Made by a program: the position numbers and the translations under genes. This document shows positions 43,711-54,805 of a DNA stretch of 64,000 nucleotides, piece by piece (within the stretch, counting starts at the first letter, position 1; every line of letters starts with the position of its first letter). The stretch is from positions 18,819,472 to 18,883,471 of the forward strand of contig OY855914.1 in assembly GCA_963693305.1 (NCBI GenBank), in the 5' to 3' direction. The notes beneath the pieces are model-generated. The model saw nothing but the letters and a program-made list of their open reading frames with translations, did not search any database and had not been told where the DNA came from. This stretch comes from Meandrina meandrites. Taxonomy: Eukaryota > Cnidaria > Anthozoa > Scleractinia > Meandrinidae.

Positions 43711-45525
43711 GGTGGCTCGACTGGATTTTTTAGGGGCAACACCGCTCAAGTTTGAGAACTAACCAGACTGTCATTAACAATGCCATCGAAAAACGATCAC
43801 CACAGCTGAATTAGGTAAAGATGAAAATTTGTTATGACCAGTGTTATTTTGACATCGGAGTTGTCATAGCAACGTAATGACGTCATCACGTTTATCAATT
43901 TCGTTCGTATTGCTCGGCACCAGGAGATTTTTTCGGAAATCGCTCAAGGGAGCATGTACCTCCTATACCTGCGTCAAGGTTGGCAAAGTTTGAACAAATT
44001 CTGTGAGAGCGTTATCGAAATTTTTGGGGATGAAGTTTCGAGGGTGATAAATACAGTAAAAAACATACTATTGAGATAATAGGGTAATATCTAAAGAACA
44101 CGACGCGCTTTGGGAATGCAGTTTCATCTCATAGTAGTTTGATGCCATTTAAAATTGTATATACAAAATTATGGGGATCGCCACGACCGATTGCGAAAAA
44201 CACGGATTTGATGAGCGTGCATTCAGGTGCTCTTGTTGCCACTTTTGTAAATAATTTGGTCTACACCTACAAATGTGATAATCATTTGGAAACCGCTCGA
44301 TGAATTTTTTCAAAAACTTGTCAATCTCGAGGTTTGTCATCAGTTTATATGGCCTGCAAGTTTCAAGGTCATTGAAAACACGTAAGGCAATAAAATCGGG
44401 GCTCCAATGTACTACTTTTTCTCCGAGATTTTGTGTTTACAAGTGAGTGTCCTCATTATTCACGGGCATTGTATTCAACTTTCATTTTCACGTGCACAAC
44501 TCAGCAAAAAATTCATTTGCATTTTATCAGTGAGTTTAGACTTTTTTCCTGATCTGTTGTTCTACACAAAAATAGCTTTTCGTTTCCTGGAGAAAGAGAC
44601 CCTCGGCATTGCTGTACTACAGTCTAATGGCGTAACAAATATTATTACAGTTTTCAAGTCATATCAGCATGTTTCCCGAACATTTTTAGAAAGCAATTGA
44701 GCGTTCTGTTTAATGCAAATGAATTTTTTGCTGAGTTGTGCACGTGGACATGAAAGTAAAAAACAATACACGTGAATAATGAGGACACTCACTTGTAAAC
44801 ACAAAATCTGCGAGAGAAAAGTAATACATTGGAGCCCCGATTTTATTGTCTTCAATGTTTTCAATGACCTTGAAACTTGCAGGCCATATAAACTGATGAC
44901 AAACCTCGAGATTGACAAGTTTTTGAAAAAATTCATCGAGCGGTTTCCAAATGATTATCACATTTGTAGGTGTAGACCAAATTATTTACAAAAGTGGCAA
45001 CAAGAGCACCTGAATGCACGCTCATCAAATCCGTGTTTTTCGCAATCGGTCGTGGCGATCCCCATAATTTTGTATATACAATTTTAAATGGCATCAAACT
45101 ACTATGAGATGAAACTGCATTCCCAAAGCGCGTCGTGTTCTTTAGATATTACCCTATTATCTCAATAGTATGTTTGTTACTGTATTTATCACCCTCGAAA
45201 CTTCATCCCCAAAAATTTCGATAACGCTCTCACAGAATTTGTTCAAGCTTTGCCAACATTGAGGCAGGTATAGGAGGTACATGCTCCCTTGAGCGATTTC
45301 CGAAAAAATCTCCTGGTGCCGAGCAATACGAACGAAATTGATAAACGTGATGACGTCATTACGTTGCTATGACAACTCCGATGTCAAAATAACACTGGTC
45401 ATAACAAATTTTCATCTTTACCTAATTCAGCTGTGGTGATCGTTTTTCGATGGCATTGTTAATGACAGTCTGGTTAGTTCTCAAACTTGAGCGGTGTTGC
45501 CCCTAAAAAATCCAGTCGAGCCACC
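43711..45525. mobile_element. TTAA-flanked 1.8-kb near-perfect palindrome (E3)
   Basis: TTAA stands at 43707-43710 and 45526-45529. The arms 43711-44526 and 44711-45525 are inverse copies of about 815 bp with few differences by eye, around a ~185-bp unique centre. The outermost sequence is GGTGGCTCGACTGGATTTTT. TGACGTCA sits 167 bp from both ends. Mirror frames on the two arms (for example MTNLEIDKFLKKF, 63 codons, minus at 44340 and plus within 44779-45087) follow from the symmetry. A transcript across it would form a very long hairpin. Confidence 0.85.
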
Positions 45526-45639
45526 TTAAATTTTTGAAAGCGTGGCGTTTTATCCACGCTCTTTTTAAATGTCATGCAATGCCTGTAATATGCCAACCAT
45601 GGTAACAAACACAGAGAAACCTTCGCTCTCATCATCAGT

Positions 45640-46255
45640 CCTTTAGACGCCGAGAGGCGCATAGGTCATGAACAAGTTTTCTCCATTCCTGTCGGTCCAA
45701 TGCAAGCCGTGAAGCTTTCCCTCAGTTAAGGTTCAGATACTGAAGTACTTCCTCAGCAGTCCTCCTCCAGCCGGTAGATTTCGTGCGGCTTTTTTTTCCC
45801 TTTTACCCACTAGTGCCCTTCTGCTCTGTTAGTTTGAAGAGCTCATTGTTGGAAATCTTTTCTGGCCAAAAGACATATGCATGATTTTTCGCTTTGCATG
45901 CTTTGCACCTTTTTCAAATCATGGACGGTCATCCTCCAACATTCAGATCCATAGAGAAGTGCAGAGATTACACAGGCATGGTAGATCTTAATCTTCGTTC
46001 TTCTGCTGTATATTTTGCTCCTGCACTCAGATCGTAATTTTGCAAAGGCTCATCTACCTTTGACAATCCTTTGTCAGATGTCCAGCTCAGCTCCCCCCCT
46101 CTCCCCCCAACCCCATCACTGCAGACTGTACTACCGAAATACGTGAATTGTTGGGTTGTTTCGAGGTGTAGCTGTCCAATCTTTTAATGGGCAATGGTGC
46201 TGAGATGTTTACAGGCAAGACTTCTGTCTTGTTCTGTCCTGTTAATTGCATAAGA
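45640..46255 (-). pseudogene. RTE-like reverse transcriptase C-terminal fragment
   Basis: In three minus-strand frames the order is KTEVLPVNISAPLPIK, IGQLHLETTQQFTYFGS then TVCSDG, then YHACVISALLYGSECWRM with TVHDLKKVQ, then WRRTAEE, and finally DRQEWRKLVHDLCASR before a stop near 45645. This is the hallmark C-terminal half of ORF2 in RTE/Craft-like non-LTR elements (YLGS...SDG, LLYGSE.W, DR.EWR.LV..LCA.RR). Frameshifts and a C-rich tract near 46095 show it is dead. It is 5' truncated next to an L1-like fragment. Confidence 0.75.
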
Positions 46256-46600
46256 CATCTTTGCAAAATTGTATGGCAAGTCCAATTTAATATATTTTAA
46301 TAAATCAGAATTGAATTCAGAATTAGAATTACCTCCTACCAGCTTTAAAAGTGTAAGAGGAATGTGACGCCACCTTGCATTGATTATCGTTGCTTTCATG
46401 TATCTTTGTTATCCAAATTACTTTATTTAGGACCTTGTCCATTATTTCGAAGGCAGGCAAATCTAAGCCACCTTTAATTTTCGGGGCGACCATTGTGGTA
46501 TGCTTGATTTTAGATTTGTTTTGCAAAAAAACTGAGAGATGGGTGTTTGGACCGAAGATGAAATTTCTCTGGGGAAAGTGAATACCGATGTATTATAGAC
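46236..46600 (-). pseudogene. L1/Tx1-like RT fragment
   Basis: The minus strand reads FPQRNFIFGPNT, then KIKHTTMVAPKIKGGLDLPA with FEIMDKVLNKVIWITKI. This aligns with WDSKPPKIKRKT...EKKHGGLKMCDFAIMEKALKIAW in the intact frame at 52.1-54.5 kb. About 120 codons remain, with frame breaks, and it stops where the RTE-like fragment starts. Confidence 0.65.
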
Positions 46601-48860
46601 TAGTTTGGAAAGGGAAAGGGTTTTATGAATGGTTACTCGACCGCACAGCTAAGGTAAGGCTTTTGATTGAAAACAAGTTAGAGGGGTGTTAATTTTCATA
46701 CAAAGAAAGTAAAATCATCGTCAGCGCCCTCACAAAATAGGAAAAAAATAAGAATTTCATACATTTCATACAAATCAAGTTAGATGTAAGTTCTGAGCCT
46801 CAATAGCTCAATTTCGATATTTTAAGAGGGTATACGCAAGGAAAGAAAAATAAATTTTAGGTGATTGTGGAGGGAAACTGGTACTGAACAGTGTAGACAC
46901 TTAGTGTCATCAGTCCCATTTCTTTAGTAATTGGTGTGTGAAATTCAACGGAACGGATCTTTATAGCAGGCGTTCCTTTTCCTTCCATTCCAAACCGGTC
47001 CCTGCTGCCCTCGCTTTCCTCATGTTTTTCCCTTCACAAAGCCCTACGTCTAGCATCTCAGTTATGGAGCCGAAACCAATTGTAGAAATGTAAGCCTTTT
47101 AGGTAACCTACTGATGAACGGTTATAGCAATGAGATATAGGGCAAAAGTGCAACAACAACAACAACAACAGCAACTTTATTTGTATCCTAAATTAAATTA
47201 AATTAAATTAATAATTATTGGAAGAATAAAATCAAATGAGTACATGGCTACCCGAAATAACCACCATTACCTAATGAAAAACTGGGTGGCCATCAAAAGT
47301 GCGTAGCGTGACTACAGCAAATGTGTTCGTGATCAGTGCCCTGGGAATGAAGTTGTAGCTTATATTGTATTTAGCTAGGGCAATTAGTGGTTTACAGCCG
47401 ATGTCTTTAAAATGCTAAATTCATAACTGTTAATTGATCCTATAAAGCTATTTTTATAATTACATATTCTAGACACAAATGACATCATATGACGTCGAGT
47501 CGACGAAAATTATGTCATCTTGTAGAGTGAGCGAAGGGCTTTCTACTCAGTGCAAAATAATTAATTCGCTGTACATTAAGTAAGCGATAAATTCCTCGAA
47601 CGTCGGTATTAATCCATATATCTCACTTATTTCATGATATTAATCATGAGGGATCATTATACTAAGCCCGTTTCCATGAAGGCAAAAGCCGTCTAATTAG
47701 TAGTACATCGGCTCCGGGCGTAAACAATGTAGTCTTTGTTTTTTTTTATTATTGTTGTCATTTATTGTGTGGTTTTCTCAGAATAGCCCGATCGTGCATT
47801 TCCACGGATTTCGCGATTTATTGTGATTGACAACCTTATTTGAATAACACAAGCTTGTTTTGATGGTTTGTTTTGCTCTGTGTGTTGTTCGCAAGGTGCG
47901 GTTTAGCGTGTTTTGTACAGCGTCTTAGTGGTAATAGTAAACGTACGAAGAAATTGAAACCTCGACAGAAACGGCTAGAAAAATTTATGAAGAGTTGAAC
48001 CAAAGACAGGAACATGGGCTGCTCAGCGGATCTGAATACCAGATACGTTGTAAGGAAACGTTTAGGAATGTCATGTTTTCAAAAATGAGACTCGCGTTGT
48101 TGAACTCAAACTGTTGTTGAACTCAAGAGAAAGGAATTTTTAACTGAGGCAGTGTGCAGCGACAAATTTGAGATCAGCATGACGGAAGTTCAACCGAACT
48201 TAGCTAATCTTTTATGATTCCATTTTAACATGAATTTCATATTTCTAAAATGAATTTAGAAACTGAAGAAGGCTTTGTAATTTCAAAAGACATTTTAGGG
48301 AAAGTAAACCTAAGAAATTTTTGGGCTGCCACTGCTATATAGCTTAAAGTATTTGTTGGGATAAACAAGACAGTTAAATTTTGTTAAGAATAGATCAATC
48401 ACAACCTAGAATATTAGAATACTAATGACAGGTTTAATAAATTATGTAGATAAAGGCCTTCGCATTTATCTGTATAAATCCCTGAAACGAGGGATTTATA
48501 CAGATAAGTCCCTCATTAATATTCATAAATTCATTCATGAGCCCCGCTCTTCCCTTTCACATTATCAAGCCCTCCCCGGACTTTCAGTTAATATTCAACA
48601 GGGTTGTAGGTTTTTGAATAACAAAAGAAAATGTGTCAATCATGAAATAATAAAACTTAAGCACCTTGTACGTCCGAGGGATAAGCTATAATTTTGATAA
48701 AACATTCAGTGTCATGCAAAAAAGACAGTTTTGTGGCACTGATGAAAACCATTAACAGGCACGGACGCATTCTTGGTCATGCTATGTTTTGAAATTAATT
48801 GTTTCCTTGACCGTTAAATGGAATGCTGTCAATAGGTCTGGCCTCGTGTCTGCGAGATAG
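46600..48860. other. Non-coding between retrotransposon fragments and GPCR
   Basis: It holds a (CAA)n tract at 47151-47173 followed by TTTATTTGTATCC and ATTAA repeats, probably an old retrotransposon tail on the minus strand. CATATGACGTCGAGTCGAC (about 47488) recurs as CATATGACGTCACAGTCGAC near 56822, marking a dispersed repeat. A perfect hairpin lies at 48466-48507 (TTATCTGTATAAATCCCT and inverse). No gene is supported. Confidence 0.45.
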
Positions 48861-49793
48861 TTAACTTGAGATAAAACTCAACTGTCTGATCGTGTCCTTC
48901 ACTGCCTGTTTGACTTCTCTCATCTTCCAACAGTACAGAAATGGATTCAGGGTAGAATTTAGCAGAACAAGAGATGCTGCTAAATCCCAAGCGAAGTAAA
49001 GAGCTGGCGTGCTTAGTCCAGTAACAACAAATGTAGAAATGACTATACCAAATGGAAGATAGCAAAGCAGTAGCGTTCCTTGTACCCAGAGTGCAGTCGA
49101 CACTGTCTTTCTGTATCGTGCTATATTCAGCGGAATTCCTCCTCCGTTCGGTTGCCCTTGGTGAACAGTTTCTTGTACTTGACGTTGGTGATGACGAAGC
49201 CTGACAAAAATTTTCGAATAACAGAAGATTGAGGTTGCTATACCCAAGAACACTAAAACAAAGGTGATGCTCAAACTAATGCGAAAGCTGTAAGCAAATA
49301 ACATTGCCAGTGCAGTGCAAGAAAGCCACAAACTGACAACAAGAACCCGCACTCTTCTCAAAGTTACCACATGTCTGTATCTCGGCCCCAACGACAGGGC
49401 GAGAAGTCTGTCCACACTTATGGCAGTCAGTGTGAACAAAGATACTCCACAGAACATTGCAGCTAAAATATTAGAAATGATTTCAAAGTAATGACAGTAC
49501 CGCTTGGATTGTTCTTTGGACATCAAATAGACACTGGCGTAAATGGGTTCCGAAATGAGGCCCACGCAGAGATCTGTGTTGGCAAGACAAGTGAACAGAA
49601 GCTTCGATGGCGGATGAAGGGACGTCACCTTTCGAAGAGCAACAATGATCAGAACATTCCCCAGAAGTGCAGTGAAAGCAAGAGGGATATTGAGTGCTGG
49701 AATAATGATCTTCTGAAGTGAATCGACGAGATCCTGCGAGCAAGCAAACTCTTGAATTGTCGTGAGATTTCCACCTTTAGTTAAGTTCACCAT
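48861..49793 (-). CDS. Class A (rhodopsin-like) G protein-coupled receptor
   Basis: An intronless frame of 310 codons with seven hydrophobic segments. The N-terminus has two NLT glycosylation sites (N3 and N9). Signature positions are GN in TM1 (N46), D74 in LANTDL of TM2, C100 at the start of TM3, DRL at 128-130 in place of DRY, W156 in TM4, CYLP at 244-247 in place of CWxP in TM6, and NPFLY at 283-287 in TM7, followed by a basic helix-8 region. Extracellular loop 2 is very short and has no Cys to pair with C100, and TM5 lacks the usual Pro; both traits occur in melanocortin/cannabinoid/adenosine-type (MECA) receptors. Ligand unknown. The start (AGAAGAAAATGGTG) is good, and its 5' flank is duplicated at 8078 onward. 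Confidence 0.9.
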   Translation of the reverse strand: MVNLTKGGNLTTIQEFACSQDLVDSLQKIIIPALNIPLAFTALLGNVLIIVALRKVTSLHPPSKLLFTCLANTDLCVGLISEPIYASVYLMSKEQSKRYCHYFEIISNILAAMFCGVSLFTLTAISVDRLLALSLGPRYRHVVTLRRVRVLVVSLWLSCTALAMLFAYSFRISLSITFVLVFLGIATSIFCYSKIFVRLRHHQRQVQETVHQGQPNGGGIPLNIARYRKTVSTALWVQGTLLLCYLPFGIVISTFVVTGLSTPALYFAWDLAASLVLLNSTLNPFLYCWKMREVKQAVKDTIRQLSFISS

Positions 49794-51727
49794 TTTCTTC
49801 TTGGTGATTGTTGTTTCCGTACTGCTTGTGACAAGAGCAATTGTTCGTTTAGTGCTGGAAAATTAATATTATCTGGCTGTACACTCTCCTATGTTCTCTT
49901 CTGGTGGGTCCGGCAGCTCTGTGTTTAGCAAGATTTCTTTCCTGATGAACAGAAAGTAGTGTTTCAGTGCCAAAACAAATCGATACAAAGTCTCACTGAT
50001 CTAATAGTAACCCTTTCAAAAACACGCCAGTACATGCGAGGTCACTAAAGGATGCTCTTCTCTTTTTTTTTAATTAAAATTCATGTTGAAAACCCACAAC
50101 GAGGCTCCTTATTCCATATGAAGTAATTGCCCGTTTTACATCATCATTTTAAGACATCAAAGAAATAGGTCTTCTGTATTGTTATAACAGGTAATAATCT
50201 AAGTAGAAGGAAGCTTTGTGCACAGTTAGAAAAACACTCAAAATTAAAATTTTCTCACACTGCGGTTATGATTATTTTTTCCCGGCTAGCCATTGAAAGC
50301 TCCGTTTTAAATGACAATATTAAAGCGGTTTGGAGATTTAGCAGTAGTAATAACTTTCTTTTATGTTTTATGTTTTTCATTTGAGTGTTTAAATAATAGC
50401 GTCCCCCGCTTATTCATCTTCAAGACATGCACATTTTGATTACCTAGCAAATTGACAAATTGTCAACGCTCGATGAAAAGGCTGAATACAAAATTGTCTT
50501 TCGCACAAAACGGCCTCAAAGGATGTTTTTTTTTTTCACCGCGCAACCAACTGGTGCAATAGGTAAATACGAACCACTGAAAACCTGAACAACAGCTCTC
50601 TTTTGTCTTTTTAATAAAGAACAGTAAAGAGGGGCGAATTTGACGGCGAATGGTATGCAAAGTTCTTTCTAGAAGTTTGGACTGAAGACATGTACAATTC
50701 AAATAATTATAAAGAACCACAAAAGTGGCCTTGGAAAACACTAAATCTCCATCGCAGTATTATTCCTTTCGATACTATAGAAAGACACTTTGTGTCGAAC
50801 AAATCAATTCCTATCTTCGATGTTCAGTATAAAGCAGAATAACCAGCTTAAGCGTTACGGTTTTTTTTTTCAGAGTGAATAAATATTTCGTGGCTAGTCT
50901 GACGCAGCGTTTCGTCCCGGCCAAGGGACTCTTCAGAGACCTTTTCTGCTAGCAAACTCGTTGAGCATCGCGCTCAAAGTCCCGTTCGCAAAGAATGATA
51001 ACAGCAACCTCGTTGAGCATCGCGCTCAAAGTCACAAGTAACTGTCAACTTTCATTGTCAATTTCAGAGTGAAGCCTTAGTAATTCTGATAACCTAAAGA
51101 CAGTCGGATGATCCTGAGTTTTCGATGTCTTGGTAGCAGTTTAGATGAGAAGATTAGCCTCAAACTTAAATTGCCTCTTTTTCATTTTTGCGATTTTTTT
51201 ACTCATCTTGCCAAATTTCACTGAGTTCAAAGCCTCGATTTTTACGATCCCTAAAGTTTTCATTAAAATTAAACGTAAGTATTCGGTTTTCGCTAACATA
51301 CTGTTAAAACCTCAATTCTGATTAACTAAAAGCAAGGTGCTTTACATTTTTTTAAGTTTGCGATAGGAAGACTGCAGAGCTTTCACCAAAAGAAGGTAAA
51401 TAAATTCATCGCAGCTAACGTTGCTTATTAGCTTAGTTAACGTTTGTGGCAGTTTTTGATAAATTGTCAAATTTTTTTACTTCATTTCTGTTGAACATTT
51501 ACAACACTCATCGAAACTGATGTTTATGCCTGTGATCTAATGATTTTTCTGTGAAAAAATAAAAAAAAAACTTGCTGCTAAGCATGCTGTTTATGTCAAG
51601 GGTTGATATAATAGCATGTTTTGTAAAGAACTCCTACCAGAAACACGTAAGAGCCGATTTTAGGGCGGTCTGGAGAAATATTTCTCTCGAAAATTTTTTC
51701 TGCTACATTGTTTCGGTTATTTCATGT
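49794..51727. repeat. Locus B, left part: GPCR upstream region, paralog of 8078-10415
   Basis: Immediately upstream of the GPCR start (on its 5' side), so it must include the receptor's 5' UTR and promoter. It is collinear with locus A except that it holds one unit of the 215-bp array (50874-51065) against nearly three. No gene lies within it. Confidence 0.8.
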
Positions 51728-52097
51728 TTATATCGACAGCGCCTAAATTCTAACAATTCATAAGAGAGAATTTCACCAATATTCACTCACTGTTAAATAG
51801 ACGCACTTGTCTTAACACCACTTTTCTGTTGATAGGTATTATCGAACGGTCGCTCTTTGCCATCACGCGAGCACATGCAAATGAGAATTTTTTGCCTAGA
51901 GCGTGCGATAACCGACATCGTTTTCTGCTCGGAATCAAACGCGAATCAAATGCTGATATCATTAATACCATCAGACCTTTTTTCCACTCATTGGAAGGTC
52001 GTGCATTGATGATATTGTGAAGGTTGATGTTTTATCCCAATATCACGATTAGCAAAAAAAGCAAACAGCTCTTAGCGTTGAACAATTAATGTATGCT
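51728..52097. other. Locus B segment before the L1 insertion
   Basis: The first ~154 bp (51728-51881) are absent from locus A, where the foldback sits. From about 51882 the match with 19985 onward resumes, up to the L1 insertion point after AATTAATGTATGCT. Confidence 0.6.
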
Positions 52098-54483
52098 TAC
52101 CGAAGATGAGAAAACATCTTACGAGGGACAAGTCACCGAAGATGAATGTTACGAAGCTCTTAAAAATTTCGAATCACGAAAAACGCCAGGCACGGAAGGT
52201 TTCCCAGCAGAATTCTACCGCTTCTTTTGGCCCGAAATCAGCAAAGAAATGACAGACAGCTTCAATTATGCCTTTCAATCTGGAACGCTCTCTATAACTC
52301 AAAGAAGGGGAGTCATCTCACTCATTCCAAAAAAAAGCAAGGACAAAACGTCTTTAGAGAACCTAAGGCCGATATCTCTGTTAAACGTGGACTACAAAAT
52401 ACTCACTAAAACCATAGCAAAAAGAATTGAGAAGGTGCTACCCAATATCATAAACGTTGACCAAACTGGTTATGTCAAAGGTCGTTACATCGGCGAAAAC
52501 ATCCGCCTAATACAAGACGTACTGCATTTCACAAATTTAACAAAGCAAAAAGGAATAGCTATTTTCCTTGACTTCAAAAAAGCTTTCGATTCGATTGAAT
52601 GGCCCTACCTCAACGCCGCTCTGGAACTTTTTAACTTTGGACCGGACATTTTGAGTTGGATCAAAATATTCTACAAAGATGTCTCTAGTTGCGTCATTAA
52701 TAATGGCCATGCTTCTACTTTCTTTCCCCTACAAAGAGGGGTTCGTCAGGGTTGTCCCCTATCAGGAATACTCTTCGTCTTGGGAATAGAACTCTTTGCA
52801 AGAGCTTTGAAAAACAAATCATCTGTGAAAGGTATTGAAGTTAACAACCACGAAATAAAAATTGCTCAGTATGCTGATGACACTACTGTTTTTGTTCGTG
52901 ACAGAGAATCGGTTTTAGAGCTGCTTAACTTACTCGAAGAATTTAGTTCTCTTTCCGGATTAGAAATTAATACGTCTAAGACTGAGGCATTGTGGTTAGG
53001 CCAGTGGAAGGACAACCAAGACATCCCCTTTGGTTTTAAGTGGCCAAAAGATCCAATACTTTCTCTAGGTGTTTTTTTCTCGCACAACCAAACTGATGCA
53101 GATGAGCTTAACTTCGATGCCAAAATACGAGATTTAGAGAAATCACTCCAAATGTGGCAGAGAAGAAAACTGACGCTGTATGGGAAGATAAATATAGTTA
53201 AAACGTTAGGCCTTTCTAAATTGATTTTTAATGCATCTGTTTTACATATCCCGCACCACTATATTGAAAAAATCAATAAAATAACGTTCAACTTTATTTG
53301 GGACAGTAAACCTCCAAAAATCAAAAGAAAGACTATAATTAGCGAAAAAAAGCACGGTGGACTAAAAATGTGTGATTTCGCAATCATGGAAAAAGCTCTA
53401 AAGATTGCCTGGGTCAATAGACTTCAAAACCAATCGCCTGCTTCGTGGAAAGTTATCCCAAACCATCTTTTGCAACGTTATGGAAATTTCACATTCTTAA
53501 TAAGCTGTAACTATGATACGAAAACACTAACGCTTGACAACCTCCCTGATTTCTATCACTCAATTCTTGAATATTGGCAGTATTTTAAAATGCTATCGAT
53601 CAATGAAACTGATATCAAAGATGAAGTCCTATGGAATAACCGCAATATCCTAATAGATAAAAAGCCGGTCTTCTATAGAAACTGGTTCTCTAAAAACATT
53701 ATTCATTTACATCATTCATTAAACGATTACGGAAAATTCTATGCCTTTGATGAGTTCAAAACCAAATATAACCTAGATGTGCCTTTTACTGTTTTCTATG
53801 GTCTTATCGAAGCCATTCCTAGTGCGTGGAAAAGTCAGCTTAAACGATGCGGTCAAATTAATAACATCAAGCATACGAACAATCAAGTATTGTCAACAAG
53901 ATCTATTTACTCCACTATCTTAAAAAGCACTTTTGTACAGCCGACTTCGCAAAGCAAGATCCTGCGCCATAACTTTACTGAAAACAATGTTCATAAAGTC
54001 TATCAACTTCCCTTTACGATTACAAAAGAGGTTAAAATTATTATGTTCCAATACAAAATTATCCATAACATACTTTCCACACAAATGAGTCTACATCGCG
54101 ATGGTATTTCGGACAGTGACCTTTGTCCCTTCTGCAAGAGCGAAAAACAAACCTTAAACCATTTGTTTGTTAATTGTACCAAGGCAACGTCTTTCTGGAA
54201 AACGTTTCAAGATTGGTGGCATGAAAAAACGCAAGAAACACTTCTCCTAAATCAGAGCCAAATACTCTATGGCTGCTTTGAGAAAACATCACACTGGCAG
54301 GCACTAAACTACTCAATTATACTAGCAAAATACCACATCTTTTGCTCAAATGGTCACCAAGACGAACCGTGCTTCCAAAGCTTTCTTTTGCGACTACAAG
54401 ACAAACTGCAAATATTAAAAGAAATCGCGATTGCTCAAAAAACGCTCCAAAAGTTCAATGATAGATGGTCATGCCTGCTTTAA
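52098..54483 (+). pseudogene. L1-type ORF2 fragment: reverse transcriptase and C-terminal zinc domain
   Basis: The frame is open for 796 codons counted from an ATG at 52093, but that ATG lies in the target duplication and is not the element's own start. Counted from it, the RT domain shows KTPGTEGFPAEFY (about residue 32), RPISLLNVDYKI, FLDFKKAFD with catalytic D160, GVRQGCPLSG (216), and the YADD box at 260-263. A thumb and long C-terminal region follow, ending in a zf-RVT-like LCPFC...H...C motif near residue 677 and FWKTFQDWW. The APE endonuclease domain is absent. An open frame with no stop over 2.4 kb indicates a fairly recent insertion. Confidence 0.9.
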
Positions 54484-54792
54484 TAAGTGATTATTTCTAT
54501 TTTGTAAGATTAATTGTAGGGTAAACTTAACCAACTATAATAATAAAAAAATTGTTAGCTTAAATTAAAAGAGTTAAAGACTTAATATAAGAAGAGCTCA
54601 TGTAAAATAAAATAAAATAACGTATTTTAAGTTAAGTCTAAGTTTGGTAAAGCTGTGTATTGTATTGTATTTGTAAGTAATGTATCTGTAATGAAACATT
54701 CTGTTTGTAGGGTTAGTAATTCAGTACTTCAGTATTGTATGTATGTTTTGTTGTTGCAATTAAAAAAAGAAACGTTAAAAAAAAAAAAAAAA
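52098..54792 (+). mobile_element. 5'-truncated L1/Tx1-like retrotransposon with target duplication
   Basis: The insertion is bounded by ATTAATGTATGCT at 52085-52097 and again at 54793-54805, with an A-tail (54777-54792) just before the second copy. The same sequence is present once and uninterrupted at 20175-20187 (locus A) and about 62424 (locus C), so the empty site is known. The endonuclease half of ORF2 is missing, as expected from aborted reverse transcription. The 3' UTR is AT-rich (54484-54776). Confidence 0.93.
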
Positions 54793-54805
54793 ATTAATGT
54801 ATGCT

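Noticed and set aside
44149..45087. MTNLEIDKFLKKF frames of 63 and 102 codons
   Set aside because: They are mirror images on the two arms of the E3 palindrome and so are copies by symmetry. No domain is recognised.
52093..52095. ATG at 52093 as the true ORF2 start
   Set aside because: It lies in the target duplication shared with 20182 and 54801 and precedes the element's first base.
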